In this document: in pieces, positions 48,376 to 58,035 of the stretch
Layout of the letters: the number at the start of each line of letters is the position of its first letter
Position numbering within the stretch: position 1 is the first letter of the stretch
Assembly: GCF_030272615.1 (NCBI RefSeq)
Contig: NC_081406.1
Span: forward strand, 138,843,361-138,907,360
Reading direction: 5' to 3'
DNA: 64,000 nt
Origin: Cryptomeria japonica
Taxonomy: Eukaryota; Streptophyta; Pinopsida; Cupressales; Cupressaceae
Notes under the pieces: generated by a model
Database searches by the model: none
The model's input: only the letters and a program-made list of their open reading frames with translations
Told to the model about the DNA's origin: nothing
Made by a program: the position numbers and the translations under genes

Positions 48376-50062
48376 AGTGAAGATCCAGTTACATCGGTAT
48401 CATCTGAAAGTTCCACTGTAACCGAGGAACAACAACAAACAAAGACACCCCGGTATGTAAGATTGAATCATTCTGAAGATCATATAATTGGAAACAAATA
48501 CAAAGGAGTTATGACAAGAGGAAGATTGGCAAATGAAGAGGTATGTCTTATTTCTCAAATTGAACGATCATCAATTAATGAGGCATGTGAAGATAAATAT
48601 TGGACTAAAGCTATGGAAAAAGAATTAGAGCAAATTGAGAAAAATAACACTTGGACATTAGTTCCCTGGCCTAAAGATAAAAATGTAATTGGAACAAAAT
48701 GGGTATTCAGAAACAAACTTAATGAAGATGGTAAGGTTATCAGAAGTAAAACAAGACTAGTGTGTAAGGGATATTCTCAAAAAGAAGGAGTTGACTATAA
48801 TTAAACCTTTGCACCGGTAGCTAGAATTGAGGCAGTTAGATTGTTTTTGGCCTTTTCAGCACATAAGAACTACAAAGTATATCAAATGGATATTAAATGT
48901 GCATTTTTGAATGGAGATATTGAAGAGGAAGTCTACATTGAACAACTTGATGGATTTTCTTTGACAGATAAGAAATATATGGTTTGCAGGTTAAAGAAAG
49001 CTTTGTATGGATTGAAGCAAGCTTCAAGAGCTTGGTATGCCAGATTGGATAAGTATCTTTTGAAGATTGTTTTTCAAAAGGTAATGCTGAAAGTAACTTA
49101 CACTATAAAGTGACTAATGATGACATCTTGGCTATAGAATTTTTTGTTGATGATATAGTCTTTGGAGGAGAAGATGGATTGTGTAAAGACTTTTCTATTA
49201 AAATGCAACAAGAATTTGAAATGTCTATGATTGGTGAAATAAGATTCTTTTTAGGATTGCAGATTTCATAGACTGACAAAGGTATATTCTTAAGTCAATC
49301 AAAATACTTAAAAGAGTTACTTAAGAAATTTGGGATGGAAAACTCTAAACCGGTAAGCACGCCCATGACTACAAATGACAAACTATCTTTAAGAGATGAA
49401 TCTACTCCTGTTAATCCAACAAGGTACAAATCTATGATAGGAGGTTTACTGTATTTAATACAAACAAGACCTGATATTATGAATGCAATATGTATTATTT
49501 CAAGATTTTAGAGTAATCCTAGAGAAAATCATGAATCAGCAGTAAAAAGGATTTTTTGGTACTTACAAGGCACTACAAATCTTGGATTATGGTATCCTAG
49601 AGATGAAAACTTTGACCTATGTGCATACACAGATGCAAATTGGGTAGGAGATGTGGATGATAGAAAAAGCACCACCAACAGAGCATTTTTTCTTGGAAGC
49701 AGATTAGTTTCTTGGTTGAGTAAGAAACAAAGTTGTACATCTTTATCAACAACAAAATCAGAATATGTTGCAGCAACAACTAATTGTACATAGGTACTTT
49801 GGCTTAAACAAATGTTGAAAGATTTAAAGGTAAAATGCAAGGAACCTATAACTATCTATTGTGATAACACAACAACAATTGATATATCTAAGAATCCGGT
49901 ACTACATTCTAAAACAAAACATGTTTCCATCAAACTGAATTTTCTAAGGGAAAAAGTTGAAACAAAAGAAATAATACTGGTTTATGTGAATACTAAAGAA
50001 CAACTTGTAGATATTTTTACTAAACCTTTGCCTAAGGACACTTTTGAATACCTTAGAGAATA
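48376..50062 (+). pseudogene. Copia reverse transcriptase and RNase H
   Basis: RT motifs: GTKWVFRNKLNEDGKVIRSK, TRLVCKGYSQKEGVDY, a TAA where Gln is usual, APVARIEAVRL, VYQMDIKCAFLNGD, LKKALYGLKQASRAWY. After a frameshift near 49070 comes FVDDIVFGG, an FVDD catalytic box. RNase H (about 49600-50060) has CAYTDANWVGDVDDRKST and SLSTTKSEYVAATTN. Stops at about 49269, 49510 and 49792 are all where Gln is expected, consistent with C-to-T decay. The frame ends EYLRE with a TAG at 50061. Confidence 0.9.
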
Positions 50063-50169
50063 GCTTGGGGTCATACCCCCACCAATAGATACTTAGACAG
50101 TTGATGTCTGTCATCAATCGGCAAAATTAACAGAGATATATTCTTACTCTGGCTTTTATGAGGAAGCTA

Positions 50170-50457
50170 CTTCTCAGGGGGAGTAGTTGGTATATTGTAA
50201 TTGGTTGGTATTTTGTATATGGACCTGATTTTGTTGTAACTTTGGCATTTGATGTCAAAGGGGAGAGATATCTATGGAAAAACACATTATCTTTTTGGGA
50301 AGAGATTGGTACAAAAAAACATAAGGAAACTCATATTACTCTCAGGGGGAGAGATTGTTACTTTGGGGAGATTATTGGTTTTTATACTTGGCATTTCTAT
50401 TTTGGCACTTTGATGGTTTTTCCATCTTGTGTTGCCATCAATGCCAAAGGGGGAGAT
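50170..50457 (+). promoter_or_regulatory. Copia 3' noncoding region with repeated polypurine modules and PPT
   Basis: Alternating modules CTCAGGGGGAG (about 50174 and 50341) and GATGTCAAAGGGGAGAG (about 50250) lead up to ATGCCAAAGGGGGAGAT (50440-50457), which abuts the 3' LTR and is the likely plus-strand primer. Similar modules occur before the 3' LTRs of elements A and C. Confidence 0.75.
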
Positions 50458-51492
50458 TGTTGGTATTTTGGTATGGTTTTGTCATTGATGTCAACACCTA
50501 CTAAAACTCTAGCACTTTGGAGATCCAACAACATTCACCAGTAAGCAAGTGACTTTTGCATAGTCACTGGTATATGGTACACCGATAGGAAATAATGATC
50601 ACCGACACTTGGAATGACTTGGAAAACACTTGGTAATGTCGAAGACATTATTTGGACATCTTATCTTGGAGAATTGTTTATTTGCATATTTGCTATTACC
50701 GGCAAATAGGTCCAGGGTTACACCGACAGGTTTATCTTTTCCAGATCAATATGGCACGCTATGGAGATGATTAATTATTGTTGTAAATACATTAAGCTAA
50801 CATGTTCAATCGGTTATTGCATTGGATATTGTATTTTTGTAAAATGATTTTATTGTAATATCTTGTAGAGCCGACCTACTAAAATTGGTCTTAGGTTATG
50901 GTATAAATGTAAGGTCTTAATTGTAAGATCGAATGTGGAGTGCAAAAAGGATTTGTACAAAGGTATATGCAAGATTAAGTAGAGCTATACATGTAGACAT
51001 CATTTGAAGGTGAAGCTAGGTTTTTGTGAAAAGCTTATCAGAACTACACCGGTACTGAATCCAGCATATGAAGATGCTATTTTGAACAGTACATTCTTAT
51101 TGGATTTAACCATCCAATTGTAGTCAGTGTGACTCCCATTTGTGTTTGAGCAGTGAGCTCTAGACGCTTGGCCTTTCTGCATGTGTAGACCCCATTTATG
51201 TAGACTTACTATCTGTAGTAGTATCATTTGATTGTGGGTAAGGTTTCCCACAGTGGTTTTTCCTCTTATAGGGTTTCCACGTACAAATATTGGTGTTGTG
51301 TTGTGGATGACTTTGTCTTTTAGTTTAATGCATTAATCTTTACCGATATTGCATTTATCTGTTAAATCTGTCCATCGGTATAACAGACTGTTTCACTGGT
51401 ATTAAGCAGTAATTTGATTAAGTTGTTTTTGCTTTAATATTATTAGACAACTGATTCACCCTCCCCCTCGCAGTTGTCTCCGGGACCTAACA
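50458..51492 (+). repeat. Copia 3' LTR
   Basis: 1,035 bases, TGTTGGTATTTTGG to GGGACCTAACA. It has a perfect 9-base stem AGACAACTG/CAGTTGTCT at 51445-51479 around a C-rich loop. Confidence 0.95.
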
Positions 51493-51497
51493 ATATC

Positions 51498-52355
51498 TTC
51501 CACAAACACAACATTTCACATTCATTCTGTAGTTTTTTGAATTATGACCAACTTTGTTGCATTTAGAACATTGACCAATGGGTGCATTAATATTTTCATT
51601 GTTTCTAAATCTACATTGATTTTATGTATGACTATATTTGTTGCAATTGAAGCATTTTCCATTAAAATTATAAGCATTAGGTCATCTTATCAGTTTGTTC
51701 TGATCTCGATTGTTTGCAGTACCGGAACTTTCTCCAACTTCAAATCCAAGTCCATTTGTATCTCCACTAGGTTTCTAACTTTTCAACATATTATCAAGTT
51801 CCTTTGAACTTTTCTTGAATTTCTCTTTGTGTTGATTTGCAGTAGCCAACTCATTTTCTAGAATTCCCTTTTATCTCATAAGCTCAGTTTTATCATGTTG
51901 CATGTGAATCAGATTTGTCTTCAACATATCATTTTCATGACTAAGTCTTAGATTTTCATTTCTAGCATCATTGATTCTCCTAGTCAAGTCATCTTCATTT
52001 TTCTTTCTGTCTTCAACGTCTTTACAAAACCTCATAGTCATATCTTCCATTTCATTCTTCATAGTACTATTTTCTTGTGTCAACTTGTTTGCAAGTTCTC
52101 TAAGAGTTTCTTTTTCATCATCCTTATTCCACATCTGCATATGAAGTTATTTTATTTTGTTCTTTGAAATAACCAGGTTATTTTGAAGTGCCGAAAGAAA
52201 TTCTCGAGCAGTTTTAACTTCTTCCTCCAATCTGATGTTCTTCACTTTTTCTGCATCATAATCTACAAGAGCTCCTTCCAATTGTTTCCTTAAATTCTCC
52301 ATCTGTACAGGTGTCAGAATCTTCCTCAAGCTATTAGGCTTTTGAAAATAGAGGA
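51498..52355 (-). pseudogene. Element A ORF1, N-terminal part: coiled-coil Gag-like protein
   Basis: The frame begins soon after the PBS and reads a long heptad-rich coiled coil (MENLRKQLEGALVDYDAEK, LRELANKLTQENSTMKNEME, NENLRLSHENDMLKTNLIH) over 52330-51870. It then has a Ser/Asn-rich linker and zinc knuckles CFNCNKYSHT-x-NQC, CSKCNKVGHNSKNY and CCVCGRY. The N-terminal Gag domain of ordinary Copia Gag is absent. A few stops (at about 52144, 51869, 51779) break it. The Copia at 44840-51492 splits it within the third knuckle. It resembles the C-terminal half of some plant Copia Gag proteins. Confidence 0.65.
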
Positions 52356-52372
52356 CCAGACTTTGATACCAA
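52356..52372 (-). promoter_or_regulatory. Element A primer-binding site
   Basis: Directly after the LTR end, the minus strand reads ATTGGTATCAAAGTCTGG, the initiator-Met-tRNA type PBS (TGGTATC-A-AG). The following leader (CCTCTATTTTCAAAAGCC, then CTTGAGGAAGAT) parallels the Copia leader at 45890-45945. Confidence 0.75.
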
Positions 52373-52373
52373 T

Positions 52374-53154
52374 TGTTAGAATCAATGACAGTCCCAAAGA
52401 CATTGAGAGGGGGGGGGGGGGTGAATCAGTGTCTAACTAGTTTGCAGAAGATTTAACCTTAATAAGAACTTTGCATCCCAAAACAGTGTACAAGTAAATA
52501 AGAATTAATGCAGTAAACATGAACAATAGAGACAACATAGAAAACACACCATAAAACAAGATATTTAATGAGGAAACCCAGTGTGGGAAAAACCTCGGTG
52601 GGATTTACAACCCACAATATTCATTCACTAGCCAATGAATAAATATTACTTACAATGAGGGTTCTGCACACGCAGGAAGGCTAGTAGCCTAGAGCTCACT
52701 GCTAAATCATAAAACAGAAGTCTCACTGACTTACAAAATGGATTATCAAAATCCAATATAATGTAGTGCTTCAAATCAACATCAACTATGCCAGGTTTAG
52801 TACCAGTTTAAGCTCAGTCCATTACCAAAACCTTCACTTTCAACTATACAAAAATATCAACTTTCATGTATCATCCTTTCTCCTATACTACATACTCACA
52901 TATAAAAATTGACCTATAAGATCTCATAGATATAAATGAGTCTTTTACAATATTCCATGTTGGTTTTTACAAAATATAAAACAATAAACAAAAGTTTATT
53001 CCATGTTGGCTTGAGTGTCGGTATGCATTATTGCTGCTGTCGGTGAATGTAGAAGTCTATTGCCGGTAACTGCCGGTGGGTTGACAGATGCTTTCCAGTT
53101 GGTTGCCATCAATGACAACATAAACTATTCTCATAAGAGTGTAGAATGCCAACA
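52374..53154 (-). repeat. Element A 5' LTR
   Basis: Matches the 3' LTR at 27175-27994 over its length (781 versus 820 bases). It has the same ends (TGTTGG...CTAACA) and the same stem around a poly-G/poly-C run (13 G at 52409-52421). Confidence 0.9.
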
Positions 53155-53159
53155 CTGAT

Positions 53160-54348
53160 GAGGTGGCCACTATTGGGTCACAATTCGACCTTGATATAGT
53201 TTTGCTTACCAACCCTCAAGCAGTCTGCGTGGTCATTTGACTTGCTATTCCAGACAATGACACCCATTGTCAAGTTTTTGAGAGTGATGAACAAATTGCT
53301 CTGTTCATGCAAAACTTCAGAGAATTCACTGATCAAATGCAGTCTAAAGTAAAGGAGGCTTACATGGATCAAATCATTCAACTAAAATCCAATAAGCTCC
53401 CAAATGGATTGATCATCTTGGAGAATTTATTTGATCATGATGATGCTAAAAACAACGAACAAAAATTCACAATTGATAAGGGTGACTACACTGAATTGTC
53501 AGTGGGAAATGGGAGAATGCTCAAGGTTGTAAAGGGGGTTTCCCTAAATGACCAAGAAAGGCTGGCTCGCTATTGTGATGAATACATGGGCGTGATTGCA
53601 TGGTCGTATGAGAATTTGAAAGGTTATAACTCTAGAATCATCCAACATACCATTGAGCTTGTCGATGGTGCCAAGCCAGTCCGATAGAAGAAGAGGCTTG
53701 TCAATCCAAAGATTGACACTCTCATGGCACAAGAATTGAAGAAGCTAATAGAGTCCAAAATTGTCTATCCCATCAAGCACATTACATGGGTATCAAATTT
53801 GGTACCAGTCAGGAAGAAGAATGGGGATATCTGGCTCTGTGTGGATTTTCGTGACTTAAATCAAGCTTCTCTAAAAGATCACTACCCTTTGCCACCAATG
53901 GAACAATTGTTAAGCACTTTGGCTAGCTCTAAATTTTTTCGATGCTAGATGGATTCTCAGGCTATAACCAAGTGTTGGTTAAGCCAAAAGACCAACATAA
54001 GACCACATTCACTACCAAATGGGGAACATTTGCTTACAAGAAAATGTCATTTGGACTGTCAAATGCGGGTGCAACCTTTTAGAGGGCTATGAATTTGGCT
54101 TTTAAGGAGTTGATTAACAAAATTATCCTAATCTACTTGGATGACTTGACTGTGTTCTCAAAATACAAAGATCATTTTGATCATCTTGAGCTAGTCTGCC
54201 AAAAGTGCTTGGAATTTGGTATTTCATTGAACCCAAAGAAATGCATCTTTGGAGTCCCGCAAGGGAAATTTTTGGGATATTTAGTATCTAAAGAAGGAGT
54301 TTTGATTGATCCAGATTGTGTGAAAGCAATAAAGGAGCTCCCTCTTCC
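53160..54348 (+). pseudogene. Element D aRH-RT linker and reverse transcriptase
   Basis: The segment 53307-53687 is a linker ending in the RT lead-in VIAWSYENL and VDGAKPVR. RT motifs follow: LVPVRKKNGDIWLCVDFRDL with DHYPLPPM (53724-53948), then after a frameshift DGFSGYNQVLVKP and KMSFGLSNAGATF, then LIYLDDLTVFSK (the YLDD catalytic box, intact), LNPKKCIFG and FLGYLVSKEG. It is interrupted in frame by a solo LTR at 54349. The stops and frameshift show it is dead, but it is better preserved than element F. Confidence 0.85.
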
Positions 54349-55378
54349 TGTAATACCCTAAAGATGGCCATCTAAACCATGATCTCCTAATCTCGACAAC
54401 GTCACCAAGATCCTAACCAAAGGCAATTAAATAAATCTTGAGCACATTAATTAATTCTTTAATCATCAAATGTCACATGGCAAATCAATAACTCAATATT
54501 AATTAAATATTTATTTAATTGATTGATCATTGCAAGTAAATCATTTAAAACAATTATCCTATTTATTTTAATTAAATATCTTTTGCATATTTAATTAAAT
54601 AAATCAATTTGCCATTAAATCATCAAAAAGAGGAATTAATTTTAAAAAACAATTAAAATTTGAGAAAAGAAATCAATTGGAGATAATCTTGAAAAACAAA
54701 TTAAAAATTGATAAATAATCTAAGAGAAAGCAATTAAAACATTTAAATATTAAAACTGAATGAAATAGAGATTAAATCATTTTTTTCCTGATTTTATCTT
54801 AATTTTAGTTCAATTCCCTTTAAAATTGAGAAAAGCATCCAATCACATCAATTCACCTAGATTGTGCTTCCTCTTGGAAAATCTTGACCGCTCATCATCA
54901 TTTGATCTCAGCTGTTGGTTTCTTTCTGAATTTTCTATAAATTCAGGCTCTCATCTCCTAATCAAGGATCCTGGAGAATATATTGGTATTATGTTGTTTT
55001 TGCTCTAGGTCATTGAGAATTTGCATTGAGATATTGCATATTAGTTATTTCATACTTATTAAACCATTTAGCTTAAATATTCATTCATGGCTTAAATCAT
55101 GTTAGATTAATCTTGCATATCTAGCTTAAATCTTGCATCCATTTAGCTCATATTCATGCTCATATAGATTAAATCCTTTGTTTAGGTGTTGTCTAGTCTC
55201 TGGATAGCTTAGCAATTTGAGAGCAACCTAAAATTGCATCTACTAGAAGGCAATGGGTTGCTTTGTAATGGTTTATTATTTATTGATTATTGATTTACTA
55301 ACCATGCATCTAATGACTTAATTGAAGTGCTATGTATTCCAGATACAGATACAGGTCCACTGTTCACACACACACACA
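54349..55378. mobile_element. Solo LTR in element D RT
   Basis: 1,030 bases from TGTAATACCC to ACACACACACA, flanked by TSD CTTCC (54344-54348 and 55379-55383). Removing it with one TSD joins the RT frame (KELPLPV to NKKGIQSF) exactly. No internal coding. It is AT-rich and does not resemble the other LTRs here. Strand is uncertain. Confidence 0.85.
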
Positions 55379-55383
55379 CTTCC

Positions 55384-55630
55384 TGTTAACAAGAAGGGCA
55401 TTCAGTCATTCTTGGGCAAGGTCAATTTTGTTATCCATTTCATCCTAGACTTTGCCAGAATGGTGAGGCCTATCACGCTAAAGCTTAAAAAGGACACACA
55501 TTTTTAATGGACCCCTAAAGCAAAAGAGACGTTTGAGAAAATCAAAGACATCATTTCATCAGATCTAGTCCTCTCAAATCCTAACATGTCTAAAGATTTC
55601 ATAATGTATATCTTCTCTAGCAATTATAGT
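55384..55630 (+). pseudogene. Element D RT/RNase H connection
   Basis: Continues the RT frame after the solo LTR: KGIQSFLGKVNFVIHFI, then WTPKAKETFEKIKD and SNPNMSKDFIMYIFSSN, the RT tail and RNase H start of gypsy elements. It is cut at 55630 by the 5' LTR of element E. Confidence 0.75.
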
Positions 55631-56825
55631 TGTAGTGTCATAAAATTGCGACCCTAGCAATTTTCGACTGCATTAGGGTCCTCACGCATGCGAGTTCGAA
55701 TCCTCTAGCCTGATCAGAGATCGGAGATTGCTTAGCTTGCAGAAACAACTTCTTCCTTGGCCTCTAGATAACCCTATCTGCACTCTACCTTGGAGAAAGG
55801 GGTAGGATAGGGGTGTGGCGCCCCTGTCACTACCCTATTTTGGGGCAAGACCCTTCCTAGGGTTGCATTGTTGGCTGTGCCTCGGGCGAGAAACTCCCCC
55901 GATGTCGGCCCATGATGAAATTCAAATCCACCAAACATGTATTTAAGGGGCATTCGTCCTCTCATTTCCATAAGTGGAGTTCAATAATTTGGAGAGGTTG
56001 AAGCTAGATGTGTTCAAGTTGCACAAGCGATCAAGCATTCAAGAGCATTCAAGCATTCTTTTCCAGCATTGAGCATTCTCAAGTCTCCCTTCAAGGCTAG
56101 GTGTTGCATTCAAGTCAAGGATTCAACCATTGAAGAGGAGATTGATTTCAACATTCAATTCCACACAAGCATTTCTATCAACATTGCCACTACAACCTCC
56201 CTTGAGGTGATTTACAATTCAGTATTTCATTTACATCTACTTGCAAGTACTTTCTTTCATTACTTGGTCAATTCTAAAACTGGGGTTTCACCTAAAGGAA
56301 AACCCCCAATCCCAACCCATTTTCCTCCCTTTTTTGTGCATAGGTTGTAGATGCACAACTGTACCTTCGTATTCAGGCTCCATTTGTAGAGGTGAAAAAA
56401 CCCTTTTCATTTTGCCGATTTTTCGGAGGACCGTGTACATTTATGCCACAATCTTGGAAAATTTTCTTCAAATTCGTAGGGCGACTTTGTCTTGACATTT
56501 TGCTGCCAGATCTAGGTGCACAACTTCATCCCAAATTATGATCTTAAGTTATAATTGATTCTTTGTCACTTTTGCACTACATAATTCAATCAATTTCCTT
56601 TCTAAATCAAACAAGAATGAGGGGATCAACTTAGCATTCCCAATTCATTCAGAATTCAATCTACCATCTTTGTGTGGAGAGATTGAATCTAGTGAATTAT
56701 CGTCTCTTTCTAATGTAATGGTGAAAAGTGCTTGAATGGTAATCGATAGTGAAACTCTCATCTCTCTTTGAGGGAAAGGGTAGTTTCCTTCTTGATTTAT
56801 CATTCACCATTTTCCCATCATTACA
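55631..56825 (+). repeat. Element E 5' LTR
   Basis: Starts TGTAGTGTCATAAAATTG and ends CCCATCATTACA. Its first ~730 bases align with 63270-64000 with scattered differences. The right end is inferred from TG/CA rules and a following PBS-like TGGTGAACCC. Confidence 0.8.
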
Positions 56826-56827
56826 TT

Positions 56828-56837
56828 TTGGTGAACC
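56828..56837 (+). promoter_or_regulatory. Element E candidate primer-binding site
   Basis: TGGTGAACCC two bases after the proposed LTR end. Its complement ends in CCA as a tRNA would, but I could not name the tRNA. Confidence 0.45.
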
Positions 56838-58035
56838 CTACGTCTTGCTTGTTTTCCTTTGAACAAAATTGCATATTTTTCATTTATAAGTTTCAAATTT
56901 TTGCAAATTTAGTGGTTAAATCATTAAAAACCGTAGTTTTAAAAAATTAAAATTGAACTTGTGATTTGTAAAAATTGCTTGTGGTTATCTTAGATTTGAA
57001 AATTGCTTTGTTTGTCAAATTCAATTTCCTCTTTGTCTTGTTCAATTTGCAATTAAAATTTATAAAATTAAGAGGTTACTTGCTAAAACCCTAATTTTCA
57101 AAAATCATGTTGAAATTGTGCAAAAATTGGATTTCAACTTAATTTTCAGATTTATGATTGTTCTCAGATTTGTCTTCAATCCTGCAATTCAAATTTTCAA
57201 TTTCCCCCCTTTTTCCCCAAATTCAAATTTTAAAATTAAGTGGTTAGGTCATAAAACCCTAATTTTCAAAATTAATTGGATTTTGTGTGAATTTCAAATC
57301 AATTTCATTCCAATTCAGATTTTTAAAAATTTTCTAAGGTGTTCCTATCCATTAGGTTTGACCCTTTTTAAAATTGCAATTCAATTTCTCTTTTTCTTCA
57401 AAACCCCAATAGGGTCCTATTTTCATATTTGCACCTTCATTTCACCCATCTAGATATCGTAAGTTCACTAATTATTTGGGGTTAGCTTTAAAATCATCAT
57501 AATATCCATACCTAAAAATTTTGAGAAAAATTGGTCCGACCATGTGCATTCCCGTCACGGTCCTTGACTTTTTTCCCAAAATTTGGGGAGATTGTTATGA
57601 TCGTATTTAATAGCCTAAATCCGGAAGATTATCTTATTTTATTATTTTTTTATCACTCTATAATTGGAAATACCTTCAAAATTCAACATTTGGAATTTCA
57701 AGAAATTTTTTAAAATTAAGAGGTTAGTTATAGTCTGCCTTGATTTTGAAAATTCTAATTTTAAAATTAAGTGGTATTCCCTTGGCCCTAATTTTAAAAT
57801 TCCAATTTCCTTTCATTTTTGGAAATTGCGTCATCCCCTTCCTCCAACAAAGTTCATATTGTGTAATCATTTTTTTCTTGAATTTTGCATTACTCAATTT
57901 TGTAAGCTTAGTTCTACAATTCAAAATACAAATTTTCCCTCTAGTGCATGCGTTTTACCACTATTATTCCTACCTATCTTATCCCTGTTAGACGAAGCAT
58001 TAGAATTGAGGCTTCCCAAGGTTTAATTACCGAGG
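56838..58035 (+). repeat. Element E leader with degenerate AT-rich repeats
   Basis: No coding. The phrase AAAATTAAGAGGTTA...CCCTAATTTTCAAAATT recurs with variation near 56900, 57065, 57230, 57712 and 57765. Confidence 0.6.

Larger units (their letters stand above)
44840..51492 (+). mobile_element. Full-length Ty1/Copia retrotransposon
   Basis: It has 5' LTR 44840-45889, 3' LTR 50458-51492, and perfect TSD ATATC at 44835-44839 and 51493-51497. It has a PBS, Gag, protease, integrase, RT and RNase H in Copia order, and a PPT. LTRs differ by scattered, mostly transition, changes and a few indels. Coding regions have several stops and frameshifts, so this copy is inactive. It is inserted in ORF1 of element A, in the opposite orientation. 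Confidence 0.95.
27175..53154 (-). mobile_element. Element A: non-autonomous LTR retrotransposon with a novel large ORF
   Basis: TSD CTAAT (27170-27174) and CTGAT (53155-53159, one mismatch), inserted in element D. It is in minus orientation: 5' LTR 53154-52374, PBS, ORF1 (coiled coil plus zinc knuckles), ORF2 (about 1,090 codons), 3' region, 3' LTR 27994-27175. It is interrupted by Copia 44840-51492 and the hAT-like insertion 30384-43061. Without those it would be about 6.6 kb. No RT, integrase or RNase H was found, so it must use another element's enzymes. The PBS, leader and PPT resemble the nested Copia. Confidence 0.85.
19917..55630 (+). mobile_element. Element D: Ty3/gypsy retrotransposon hosting nested insertions
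   Basis: D is visible as LTR 19917-20890, then 20891-21134, 24416-27174, 53160-54348 and 55384-55630. The gaps are later insertions C, A, a solo LTR and E. Removing each of C, A and the solo LTR with one TSD rejoins an open frame. Domain order read across the pieces is Gag, protease, archaeal-type RNase H, RT, RNase H. The 3' half (integrase, 3' LTR) must lie beyond the window, past element E. Its own TSD (TGCCA on the left) cannot be checked. Confidence 0.75.

Noticed and set aside
45397-51251. Similar minus-strand frames at 45397-45732 and 51000-51251
   Set aside because: These are antisense frames in the two LTRs of the same Copia element. The similarity only reflects the LTR pair.
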